In this document: in pieces, positions 55,139-64,000 of the stretch
Layout: the number at the start of each line of letters is the position of its first letter
Numbering within the stretch: the stretch's first letter is position 1
Assembly: GCF_017743935.1 (NCBI RefSeq)
Contig: NZ_JAGHRE010000010.1
Location: forward strand, 186,001-250,000
Reading direction: 5' to 3'
DNA: 64,000 nucleotides
DNA from: Tropicibacter sp. R16_0
GTDB taxonomy: Bacteria > Pseudomonadota > Alphaproteobacteria > Rhodobacterales > Rhodobacteraceae
Made by a program: the position numbers and the translations under genes
Notes under the pieces: model-generated
The model's database searches: none
What the model saw: only the letters and a program-made list of their open reading frames with translations
Told to the model about the DNA's origin: nothing

Positions 55139-55533
55139 CAAAGCAAAGTCAGTATTAAGCCCATAAGGGTGCAGGCGAGCGTGGCATAGCCGCCGTCAAT
55201 CACCGTCAAAATAGGTGAGCGGATGGCGTAAAGGTTATTGATCCCGATCCAGGGCGTGATGAACAGCAAGCCGACCCCAGCGCCGGTGGCGGTCCCTTGG
55301 GTCATCGACGTGACGCCAGTGCGCAGGAACAAAAACTGAAGTGCTGTCGCCACGATCAGCAACAGAACAAAACTGGACCCAAACACCTTGAGAGACATGC
55401 CGCTTTGCGGATCGCCTTCGGCGTTCAAGGGCAGGCGGGCAGCAACTTTCCAGCGATCCGCAAACGCCATGTACCATACCGAACCAAGAATAAAGGCGGC
55501 GAGGGCAGCAGCAAAAATACTCAGTGGGTCCAT
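55138..55533 (-). CDS. DUF1761 membrane protein
   Basis: The 131-residue product has four membrane segments, with the family opening FILGSVWYMAFADRW and the later ATALQFLFLRTG. Function is unknown. I chose ATG at 55533 with GGAG eight bases upstream. Confidence 0.83.
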   Translation of the reverse strand: MDPLSIFAAALAAFILGSVWYMAFADRWKVAARLPLNAEGDPQSGMSLKVFGSSFVLLLIVATALQFLFLRTGVTSMTQGTATGAGVGLLFITPWIGINNLYAIRSPILTVIDGGYATLACTLMGLILTLL

Positions 55534-55572
55534 GGGGCGATCTCCTGCGTGATGCAGGATCACACTGCCGGA

Positions 55573-55995
55573 TCAATCCGGCTTTGTCTGCCCCAAGCCG
55601 CAGATCACCTGCCATTCGCTTTCGGTGACGGGCTGTACTGACAGGCGCGAGTTCTTGACCAGCACCATGTCATCCAGTCGTCCATCGGCCTTGATCTGAT
55701 CCAGAGAAACAGGAGCTTCGAAGGCGCGCACTGCCTTGATGTCCACACATTCCCAGCGGTCGTCGTCAGTGGTGCTGTCAGGATGCGCTTCGGCACATAC
55801 TTCGACGATGCCAACCACCGACTTTTCCTTTTGCGAGTGGTAGAAGAAACCGCGATCACCCAGCTTCATCTCGCGCATGAAGTTGCGCGCCTGATAGTTG
55901 CGGACGCCATCCCATTCCTCGCCGACTTCGCCCTTGGCGACCTGATCATACCAGCTCCAGGTCGAGGGTTCGGATTTGAACAGCCAGAACGCCAT
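55573..55995 (-). CDS. EVE domain protein (UPF0310-like)
   Basis: The 140-residue product begins FWLFKSEPSTWSWYDQV and shows WDGVRNYQARNFMREMKLGD, GFFYHSQKEKSVVGIVEV, the EVE signature for binding modified bases in nucleic acid. The partner base is unknown. It follows the YciI gene with a TGATG junction. Confidence 0.9.
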   Translation of the reverse strand: MAFWLFKSEPSTWSWYDQVAKGEVGEEWDGVRNYQARNFMREMKLGDRGFFYHSQKEKSVVGIVEVCAEAHPDSTTDDDRWECVDIKAVRAFEAPVSLDQIKADGRLDDMVLVKNSRLSVQPVTESEWQVICGLGQTKPD

Positions 55996-56261
55996 CAGAT
56001 CACCTTTTTCCAAGGGATCAATTCGACGGATTCGAACAGCCCGGCTTTGGCGTAGGGGTCATTGTCAGCCCAGTCCTGCGCAGCGGCCATGTCTTCGACG
56101 TCCAAAATCACCAGCGACCCGATCATGTCTTCGCCATCCAGCAGCGGCCCGGCCTGTGACACAACGCCAGTGGATCTGAGGTAATCCACATGCGCCGGGC
56201 GGTTGTCGAGCCGGGTTTGCAGGGCGCCTGCTTTGTCTTTGGCGATCAGGGCAATCAGCAT
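55995..56261 (-). CDS. YciI-like protein
   Basis: The 88-residue product has LIALIAKDKAGALQTRLDNRPAH, LDGEDMIGSLVILDVEDMAAA and DNDPYAKAGLFESVELIPW, with the His-Asp pair of the YciI fold (ferredoxin-like dimer). The function of the family is unclear. It is one base from gpsA. Confidence 0.9.
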   Translation of the reverse strand: MLIALIAKDKAGALQTRLDNRPAHVDYLRSTGVVSQAGPLLDGEDMIGSLVILDVEDMAAAQDWADNDPYAKAGLFESVELIPWKKVI

Positions 56262-56262
56262 G

Positions 56263-57225
56263 TCATTCCTCTTTCAATGGTCTAGCAAGCAGTTGAGCGG
56301 TGGCTTGGGCAATCGTCAAGCTATGATCAAGCAAGCCGACGACGGTATGGGTGATGGGCATGTCCAGATCCATGCCGCGCGCCTTGGCATCGACGGCACG
56401 GGCAGTGGCGGCGCCTTCGACGGTGACCGTGGGATCGAACCTTTCGCTCCGGCCGATGGCAAGTCCCAAACGATAGTTGCGTGACAGCTCGGATGAACAG
56501 GTAAGTGTCAGATCACCAAAACCGGACAACCCGGCAAGTGTTTCCGGCTTGGCACCACAGGCCAACGCCATCCGTTGCATCTCGGCATAACCGCGCGTCA
56601 TCAGGGCGGCGCGGGCACTGTCGCCCATACCTGCACCGATCACGGCCCCGCACGCGATGGCCATGACGTTCTTCAACGCGCCACCAAGCTCGGCACCCGC
56701 AGTGTCAGTGGTTCGATAGAGGCGCAAGTTGGCTGTGGTCAGCTGTTTCTGGAGATCAGCGCAAAGGTCCGGGTCAGCGCAGGCCAATGTGAGGGCCGTG
56801 GGCAGACCAGCAGCGATGTCCTGGGCAAAGCTGGGGCCGGTCAGCAGGGCGGCTTTGGCGGATGGTACGGTCTCAACGATCACCTGCACAGGACCAAGAC
56901 CGGTTGTCAGTTCAATCCCTTTGCAGCAAGCGACCAGAACATGCCTGTCGAACAGCGTGCCGTGTTCCACTAGGACCGAGCGCAGTTTCTGCATAGGCAC
57001 AGCCAAAAGCAGGGTGTCGGCTTGGGTGGCTTGCTCAAGGTCCGAGGTGACCTGAATCGCCTCAGGCAAGGGATATCCGGGCAGGCGGGCAGTGTTTTCT
57101 TGTGCCTCAATCATCGCCTGCGCGTGTTCGGGGTTGCGCGACCACAAGGAGACGGGCTGCGCTCCGGCCAGTGAAATGGCCAATGCTGTGCCAAAGGCGC
57201 CGGAACCAAGAACAGCAACGCTCAT
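56263..57225 (-). CDS. gpsA: Glycerol-3-phosphate dehydrogenase (NAD(P)+)
   Basis: The 320-residue product makes sn-glycerol 3-phosphate for phospholipids. It has the Rossmann [49 protein letters not shown], the catalytic Lys in [12 protein letters not shown] and [13 protein letters not shown] chose ATG at 57225, overlapping tsaD by four bases. The order tsaD-gpsA-YciI-EVE is common in alphaproteobacteria. Confidence 0.96.
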   Translation of the reverse strand: MSVAVLGSGAFGTALAISLAGAQPVSLWSRNPEHAQAMIEAQENTARLPGYPLPEAIQVTSDLEQATQADTLLLAVPMQKLRSVLVEHGTLFDRHVLVACCKGIELTTGLGPVQVIVETVPSAKAALLTGPSFAQDIAAGLPTALTLACADPDLCADLQKQLTTANLRLYRTTDTAGAELGGALKNVMAIACGAVIGAGMGDSARAALMTRGYAEMQRMALACGAKPETLAGLSGFGDLTLTCSSELSRNYRLGLAIGRSERFDPTVTVEGAATARAVDAKARGMDLDMPITHTVVGLLDHSLTIAQATAQLLARPLKEE

Positions 57226-58319
57226 GCCTTGGCCCCTTTTCTGCCGCTGCCCAGCATTGCGGGTGCGGATTGGTCTAGCGGCCAGCGTGGGCGGGCCATC
57301 AAATCCATGCCATCGGTCTTTCCAAGCTTGAACCGTTCCATTCCTGCATAGGCGATCATCGCGGCGTTGTCGGTGCATAGCGCAAGCGGCGGGGCAAGGA
57401 ATTCCGCGCCCGCTTGGGCGCAGACTTCTTGCAATGCGGTGCGGATCGCGGTGTTTGCAGCAACGCCTCCGGCGACAGCCATGGTTGGCTGCGCGGGATT
57501 GTGCTCCAGATAGAGCTTGAGCGCGCGGCGGGTCTTTTCGGCCAGGGTGTCGACAACCGCCTGCTGGAACCCGGCGCACAGGTCAGCGCGGTCTTGACGG
57601 GTCAGACCTCCCTTTTCTCCGACAACTTGATCGCGCATCCGCATCAGCGCGGTTTTCAACCCCGAGAAGGACAGATCGCAATCGGGTCGGTCCAGCAGCG
57701 GACGCGGAAAGCGGAACCTTTTGGCATCGCCGTTCTTTGCTTCTGCCTCGACCGAGGGTCCACCGGGTTGGGGCAGCCCCAACAGGCGTGCAGTCTTGTC
57801 AAAGGCCTCGCCCGGCGCGTCGTCGATTGTGCCGCCCAGGCGAGTGAACTCTTCGGGACCGTGGGAAACCAGGTATTGGCAATGACCACCTGATACGAGG
57901 AGCATCAGATATGGAAAGGCCACCCCATCCGTCAGGCGCGGCGTCAGGGCGTGGCCCGCCAGATGATTCACGCCGACCAGCGGTTTGCCTGTGGCTGCGC
58001 TCAACCCTTTGGCACACATGACACCCGACATCACACCGCCGATCAGCCCCGGCCCGGCGGTCACGGCGATTGCATCCACGTCCAAAAGCGACAGCCCGGA
58101 TTGCTCCAGCGCCTGCATCACGCAAACGTCCAGTTTCTCGGCATGGGCACGGGCAGCGATTTCGGGTACGACGCCGCCAAATGCGCTGTGAAGCTCGGTT
58201 TGACCGTGCACGACCGAAGACAGGATTTCCGCCGCCTCATCGTCCGTTTGTCGAACCAAGGCCGCGGCCGTGTCGTCACAACTGCTTTCCAAACCCAGGA
58301 TGGTAAGTGTTTGCCCCAT
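57222..58319 (-). CDS. tsaD: tRNA threonylcarbamoyladenosine transferase TsaD
   Basis: The 365-residue product puts the threonylcarbamoyl group on A37 of tRNA. It opens [16 protein letters not shown], with [16 protein letters not shown], the metal site [43 protein letters not shown] and [13 protein letters not shown] chose ATG at 58319; an upstream ATG at 58331 is possible. It is divergent from hemD. Confidence 0.96.
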   Translation of the reverse strand: MGQTLTILGLESSCDDTAAALVRQTDDEAAEILSSVVHGQTELHSAFGGVVPEIAARAHAEKLDVCVMQALEQSGLSLLDVDAIAVTAGPGLIGGVMSGVMCAKGLSAATGKPLVGVNHLAGHALTPRLTDGVAFPYLMLLVSGGHCQYLVSHGPEEFTRLGGTIDDAPGEAFDKTARLLGLPQPGGPSVEAEAKNGDAKRFRFPRPLLDRPDCDLSFSGLKTALMRMRDQVVGEKGGLTRQDRADLCAGFQQAVVDTLAEKTRRALKLYLEHNPAQPTMAVAGGVAANTAIRTALQEVCAQAGAEFLAPPLALCTDNAAMIAYAGMERFKLGKTDGMDLMARPRWPLDQSAPAMLGSGRKGAKA

Positions 58320-58406
58320 CGGCCCCAACCGTTGCATCATAACCTGATCGCGAGGTATCACCCCGCAGCCGCGCAAACAATCCCGAGGCAGGAGGCGACA
58401 CAGCCA

Positions 58407-59132
58407 GTGTATCTTTTGATGACACGCCCTCGGGCCGCCTCCGCGCGATTTGTGGCGCAATTGCCCCCCGAAACCCAGTGGATGTTGACGCCGATCTATT
58501 CGCCTCTGCTGGACATCCGACCGGTGGTCGATGCTGTGGATGCGGGTGATGCGAAGGGTTTGATTTTTACGTCGTCAAACGGGGTTGCCACTGCGGCACG
58601 ATGCTTGGGTGCGCGCGATTTGCCTTGCTTCTGCGTTGGTCAAGCCACGACAGCAGCAGCGGCGCGTCAGGGGTGGACAGCCACCATGATGGGCGAAAGT
58701 GCCGAGGCGCTGACTGCCGGTCTTTTGAAGCTCCGCCCTCAAGGGCCGCTGTTGCATCTGAGGGGCGAAAGCGGTGTTGGAAACGTGGCTCAAACGCTCA
58801 CCCGGTTGGGACTGACGACGCGAGAACAGGTTGTTTATCGCCAGGACCTTCTGCCGTTCACGGATCAGGCTTTGGCCGCTCTTGGCGGGGATGACACTGT
58901 CATAGCGCCGCTTTTCTCACCGCGAACCGCGCGACAATTTGCCGACCTTGCCCCAAACGCGGGTGCCTTGTGGTTGGCCGCGATGAGCGATGCGGTGAAG
59001 AACCCCCTTATTTCTTTGGGCGCAAATGCCATCCGGGTCGCGAAACGCCCCGATACCGACGCGATGGTGAAAGCAGTTGAAATGCTGGTAAAGCAAGCGT
59101 TGCGGGTTGAGGGCGGATCAGACGCGCATTAG
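58407..59132 (+). CDS. hemD: Uroporphyrinogen-III synthase
   Basis: The 241-residue product closes the tetrapyrrole ring in haem synthesis. HemD is poorly conserved, but [13 protein letters not shown] at the start, [43 protein letters not shown] and the FFSPRTA-like [13 protein letters not shown] are in order. I chose GTG at 58407 since an AGGAGG lies 11 bases upstream and the extra YLL restores the first strand; ATG at 58419 is the alternative. Position opposite tsaD and next to the mitofilin-hemY pair supports it. Confidence 0.88.
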   Translation: MYLLMTRPRAASARFVAQLPPETQWMLTPIYSPLLDIRPVVDAVDAGDAKGLIFTSSNGVATAARCLGARDLPCFCVGQATTAAAARQGWTATMMGESAEALTAGLLKLRPQGPLLHLRGESGVGNVAQTLTRLGLTTREQVVYRQDLLPFTDQALAALGGDDTVIAPLFSPRTARQFADLAPNAGALWLAAMSDAVKNPLISLGANAIRVAKRPDTDAMVKAVEMLVKQALRVEGGSDAH

Positions 59133-59184
59133 TGTTCACTCGCGTCTCGCGGTTAAACAATTTGAGAATCAAAGGGGAATGACG

Positions 59185-60519
<1,335 letters not shown>

Positions 60520-60529
60520 AGGATCTGCC

Positions 60530-62020
60530 ATGCTTTGGTCCCTGCTCAAGATACTTGTTTTTGTTGCGATCATTGCCCTGTTGGCATTGGGCGCGGGCTT
60601 CCTGATGGAAACCACCGGTGGTGTGCAGATCACCGTTGCCGGAACGGAATACACCCTTGGCCCGCTGCAGTCAGTGATCGGTTTTCTGGTCCTGGTCGGC
60701 GCGGTCTGGCTGTTCTTCAAGCTGTTGACCCTGCTGATTGCCACCCTCAAGTTTCTGAATGGCGACGAAACCGCCCTGTCGCGGTATTTCGACCGGGGCC
60801 GTGAAAAGCGCGGTTATCAGGCGCTGGCTGATGGCCTGATGGCGCTTGCCTCGGGCGAAGGGCGGGTGGCCATGTCCAAGGCGGCAAAGGCTGAAAAACT
60901 GCTGCAAAAGCCCGAGTTGACCAATCTGTTGGTGGCCCAAGCGGCCGAGATGACGGGTGACACCAAGAAAGCGTCCGAGACATACAAGAAGCTGATTGGT
61001 GACAACGCGACGCGCTTTGTGGGTGTGCGTGGCGTCCTGAAACAAAAGCTGTCCGAAGGCGACGATGACACCGCGCTGAAGCTGGCGGAAAAGGCGCTGG
61101 CGATCAAACCGCGGCATGCGGAAACCCAGGACATCCTGTTAGGTCTGCAAACCAAATCGCAGGATTGGACCGGCGCGCGCTCTACCCTGACGGCCAAGTT
61201 GAAATCCGGCAGCTTGCCGCGCGATGTTTACAAGCGGCGCGATGCGGTGCTGGCTTTGTCCGAGGCCAAGGACATTCTGTCTGACACCAATTCCGTCGAA
61301 GCGCAGGAACGCGCGATCGAGGCCAACAAGCTATCGCCTGATCTGGTCCCTGCTGCTGCGATGGCCGCGCGGGCGTACATTGGCAAGGGCAAACCCAAGA
61401 ATGCCGCCCGTCTGCTGAAAAAGGCTTGGGATGCGCAGCCGCACCCGGATCTGGCACACGCCTTTGCCGAGGTTGCTCCGAATGAGTCCGCCGCTGAGCG
61501 CGTCAAGCGGTTTGCCGTGCTGGCGAAATCGCATCCGCAGCACATGGAAACCCGCTTGGTCATGTCCGAGCTGAACGTTGTGGCCGAAGACTTCCCCGAA
61601 GCACGCCGTGCGCTGGGCGATCTGGTCGAGCGCGACGATGTCGATGCTCGCACGTATACACTGATGGCTGCCATCGAGCGGGGTGAGGGCGCATCGGACG
61701 CCGTGGTTCAGGGTTGGCTGGCCAAGGCTCTGGCTGCACCGCGCGGGCCTCAGTGGGTGTGCGACAACTGTAACGAGATCCTGCCAGAATGGGTTCCGGT
61801 TTGCCCCAACTGCGGCAGCTTTGACACATTGACCTGGAAGTCCAGCTCGTCCGCCGAGGTGACCACTGCAACGGGCGCGCATATGCTGCCGCTGATCGTC
61901 GGCTCGATCGAGGACAAGTCGCAGTCGGTCGAGGAAGAGGTTGTTGAAGCAGACCAGGAAGAGGTGATCGAAGTGGCAGCCGAGGATGCGACCGCCGAGG
62001 AACAACCGCGCCCGTCCTGA
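60530..62020 (+). CDS. hemY: HemY-type TPR membrane protein with C-terminal zinc ribbon
   Basis: The 496-residue product has two N-terminal membrane segments (residues 3-26 and 45-70), the HemY_N pattern FFKLLTLLIATLKFL with a following Arg-rich SRYFDRGREKRGYQAL, then TPR-like helices to about residue 400. Near residues 407-427 a WVCDNCNEIL...VCPNCGSFD four-cysteine ribbon follows, and the tail is acidic. HemY proteins are linked to late haem steps; their exact activity is unclear. It starts ten bases after the mitofilin gene. Confidence 0.9.
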   Translation: MLWSLLKILVFVAIIALLALGAGFLMETTGGVQITVAGTEYTLGPLQSVIGFLVLVGAVWLFFKLLTLLIATLKFLNGDETALSRYFDRGREKRGYQALADGLMALASGEGRVAMSKAAKAEKLLQKPELTNLLVAQAAEMTGDTKKASETYKKLIGDNATRFVGVRGVLKQKLSEGDDDTALKLAEKALAIKPRHAETQDILLGLQTKSQDWTGARSTLTAKLKSGSLPRDVYKRRDAVLALSEAKDILSDTNSVEAQERAIEANKLSPDLVPAAAMAARAYIGKGKPKNAARLLKKAWDAQPHPDLAHAFAEVAPNESAAERVKRFAVLAKSHPQHMETRLVMSELNVVAEDFPEARRALGDLVERDDVDARTYTLMAAIERGEGASDAVVQGWLAKALAAPRGPQWVCDNCNEILPEWVPVCPNCGSFDTLTWKSSSSAEVTTATGAHMLPLIVGSIEDKSQSVEEEVVEADQEEVIEVAAEDATAEEQPRPS

Positions 62021-62046
62021 GTTTGTGATTTCATTCATGATCGAAA

Positions 62047-62080
62047 GGCCCATCTGCAGCCAAGCAGATGGGCCTTTTCC
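62047..62080 (+). terminator. Intrinsic terminator of the hemD-mitofilin-hemY operon
   Basis: GGCCCATCTGC (62047-62057) and GCAGATGGGCC (62064-62074) pair perfectly over 11 bases around AGCCAA, followed by TTTTCC. Confidence 0.92.
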
Positions 62081-62311
62081 ATTTAAGATCTGAACATCCA
62101 GCCGGTGGTTTTGGCAGTTAAACCTCCCACGCGCGCAGTCGATCCATCAAGAAGGCCTGACCTCCCTCTGCGCTGAGACTTTCAATTTAAGTTGACTCAA
62201 CAGTTAACGACTTTCAGAGTGCTTCGAATATTTTCAATTTTTGGCCCCAACGACTATTTGATCGAGCTTGTCTTGGCGTGGGTTCCAATTAACGACGACC
62301 AGGAGATTTCT
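62081..62311. other. Intergenic region before the RTX gene
   Basis: This 231-base stretch is A/T-rich in its second half and holds the likely promoter of the RTX gene. I see TTGACTCAACAGTTAACG near 62192 but no clear -10 hexamer. An AGGAGA ribosome site is at 62301-62306. Confidence 0.4.
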
Positions 62312-64000
62312 ATGGCGATTTCATTAGGCACCACTTTTCCATCTGCTGACGTGGGTATTGGCGGCGTTAGAACCGAAATCGGCAGCGGAGGCATCTATCG
62401 CATAGGTGACATCGGCGTAGCAGTGTCAGGAAACCTTGTGTCCGGCTTTGACGATACGGGTGTGTTGTTTGCTGGTGTGGAATATGCGGATGCTTCGGGA
62501 TTGGGGCTTGGAAACCTGCTGCCCTACCACGTACGAGACAACGGAAACGACACGTTCACCATATACTACCAAGTGCGCGACGCTGATCCTTTCCCGGTGA
62601 CGGTTAGCAACTTCAAAGTGACGCTGGACATCAGTGGTCAACCTACTGGACCAGCCGAAACTTTGGCCGGGCTTTTGGCAATCACGCAAAGGACAATGCT
62701 GGATTTTGCGGCTGATATGCCTGACGGGAACATCCTTTTGATCCCGCAAGAGGAATCCAGATTGTACTTCGTCGACCCGGACGGCAACATTCAGACTACT
62801 GCAGCAACGTTTCCGGGACTGAACCGTCATGGGGACGCTGCAGTCCAGCAGCACCCCTATGACGTGGCTTTTTCTGGCGACAAGATCTTCTTTGCCTGGA
62901 CAGAAACCACCGCAGGCGCAGCGATCAAGACGCGCGGGCAGATTTACAACATGGATGGGACCGTTGCGGTGCCCGCCTTTGATATCAGCGCTGCGGACTC
63001 GACAAGTCATGCCCTGGGTTCGGTTCAGGTCGAGACGCTTTCCAATGGAAAGATCGTGGCCGTTTGGACCGATGCCTCGGGACAGGAAAGCAATGCGAGC
63101 CAGAGCTCGGTCTGGTTCAGAATTTACAATGCGGACGGCACCGAAGCGGTTGGCCCGACGCAAGTCAATGACGTCACACGCGACCGACAGGATACGCCCA
63201 TTCTCTTCGCAACAGAGAGCGGGTTTGTCGTCGGGTATTCGGTGCTGACGTTTTCTGTACCAGCCTTCAACGAGGGTCGCCTGAAGGAATATGACAACGC
63301 GGGCAATCTGTTGGATACAGAGACCGGCGTGCCCTTTGCCTTGACCGGCAGTGGCGTGCGCACGGACGACAACACGGCATTCCTGCTTGCCGGGAACCTG
63401 ATCGAAGTTGAACTTCCCGGCGCCGACAGCGGCGGTGGCGGAGGAGGTGGTGGAACCCCGCCTGTCAATGGCACCAAAGCAGGCGAGACTTTGCCGGGGA
63501 CAGCGGCGTCCGAGCAGATCAATGCGTTGGGAGGGGCTGATTGGATCACGCCAGGTGGCGGGAGTGACACTATCGATGGCGGGGCTGGCAACGACATGCT
63601 GTCCTTCATCGATCTGCCTGACTCGCCTGGGCGGACCAATACTGAATTCCGTCTGAACATCGATCTGGGTGCGGGAACTGCACACAATCATGACAATTCC
63701 GAGGTGATGCAGATCAGCAATGTCGAACGCGTCACAGGCACAATCTATGCCGACAACATTCGCGGGGACGATGGTGCGAATTATCTGCGTGGCGCAGGCG
63801 ACTATGACTGGTTCACCGCAACGACCGGCAATGACACGCTGGATGGTGGCAACGGGCTGGATATGGTGACGTTTGTCGAATGGCAGAACGCTGGAGCAAA
63901 TGCCGTGTCGGACGCGTTTTCACCTGATGGCGCACCGCCGACAGGCGGGCAGGCCACAGGTGTGGTGGTCGATTTAGCCAATCCGGCCAACAACACCAAC
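62312..64000 (+). CDS. RTX-type calcium-binding exoprotein, 3' end missing
   Basis: At least 563 residues run to the window edge without a stop. Residues 1 to about 370 are a beta-rich part with several repeats (SGDKIFFAWTETTAGAAIKT, LSNGKIVAVWTDASGQE, ESGFVVGYSV), perhaps a beta-propeller. A (Gly)8 linker follows near residue 376, then RTX nonamers: GGADWITPGGGSDTIDGGAG and later GNDTLDGGNGLDMV. Such proteins leave by type I secretion. ATG at 62312 has AGGAGA six bases upstream. Total size and C-terminal content are unknown. Confidence 0.85.
   Translation, partial: MAISLGTTFPSADVGIGGVRTEIGSGGIYRIGDIGVAVSGNLVSGFDDTGVLFAGVEYADASGLGLGNLLPYHVRDNGNDTFTIYYQVRDADPFPVTVSNFKVTLDISGQPTGPAETLAGLLAITQRTMLDFAADMPDGNILLIPQEESRLYFVDPDGNIQTTAATFPGLNRHGDAAVQQHPYDVAFSGDKIFFAWTETTAGAAIKTRGQIYNMDGTVAVPAFDISAADSTSHALGSVQVETLSNGKIVAVWTDASGQESNASQSSVWFRIYNADGTEAVGPTQVNDVTRDRQDTPILFATESGFVVGYSVLTFSVPAFNEGRLKEYDNAGNLLDTETGVPFALTGSGVRTDDNTAFLLAGNLIEVELPGADSGGGGGGGGTPPVNGTKAGETLPGTAASEQINALGGADWITPGGGSDTIDGGAGNDMLSFIDLPDSPGRTNTEFRLNIDLGAGTAHNHDNSEVMQISNVERVTGTIYADNIRGDDGANYLRGAGDYDWFTATTGNDTLDGGNGLDMVTFVEWQNAGANAVSDAFSPDGAPPTGGQATGVVVDLANPANNTN

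Noticed and set aside
54992-55189. 65-residue plus-strand ORF across the candidate sRNA
   Set aside because: It lacks a ribosome site, runs through the strong terminator and into the opposite DUF1761 gene; composition is not protein-like.

Overview
The window looks like a piece of the main chromosome of a marine alphaproteobacterium of the Rhodobacteraceae (Roseobacter group). The evidence is the roughly 60% GC base composition, the order parB-parA-rsmG-mnmG-mnmE-rho-hemJ-maf-aroE-coaE-dnaQ-secB, the regB/senC-regA redox cluster followed by ahcY, and RTX and Hint exoproteins at both edges. It is dense, mostly housekeeping sequence. I see no rRNA, tRNA, CRISPR, insertion sequence or prophage.

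Layout. 0-5 kb: a Hint-domain protein, an SCP2 protein, a sulfotransferase-like protein, thiopurine methyltransferase, an exported MsrA and a ribokinase-type sugar kinase. 5-14.5 kb: maeB divergent from mutS, then hrcA-grpE (minus strand) divergent from rph-rdgB-hemW-DUF454. 14.5-25 kb: the replication and segregation neighbourhood. parAB, rsmG, mnmG, mnmE, rho and hemJ run left from a 400-base non-coding segment with several DnaA boxes, which I call as the probable chromosome origin. maf-aroE-coaE-dnaQ run right from it. Three perfect parS sites lie inside rsmG and mnmG. 25-33.5 kb: secB, fxsA, a Tim44-like protein, mltA, an Smr protein, an MFS transporter, a DUF900 hydrolase, and hslV/hslU separated by an exported DM13 protein. 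33.6-45.3 kb: DUF1127, two tandem Lin0512 paralogues, then a long minus-strand series (PAS protein, tsaE, amgK, murU, addB, addA, trxA). 45.3-52 kb: regB divergent from senC-regA, a GT61 glycosyltransferase, an HD hydrolase, a small exported protein and ahcY with a structured leader. 52-64 kb: a BCCT transporter, DUF899, DUF2853, a candidate small RNA, DUF1761, EVE, YciI, gpsA-tsaD divergent from hemD-mitofilin-hemY, and an RTX-type protein cut by the right edge.

Many genes overlap by 1-4 bases (ATGA or TGATG junctions), so the functional blocks are probably co-transcribed: replication/segregation and tRNA modification; cell-wall recycling with AddAB repair; the RegBA redox response with a copper chaperone; haem synthesis (hemW, hemJ, hemD, hemY).

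The most interesting signals are four. A 10-base hairpin loop in the ahcY leader is perfectly complementary to the ahcY Shine-Dalgarno region (possible riboswitch or translational switch). A promoter-hairpins-terminator cassette at about 55.0-55.14 kb has no ORF (candidate sRNA). A full CtrA box precedes a PAS protein that lacks a kinase domain but sits where DivL is expected. The origin and parS arrangement is unusually clear. All functional statements come from reading the sequence by eye; no database search was run.
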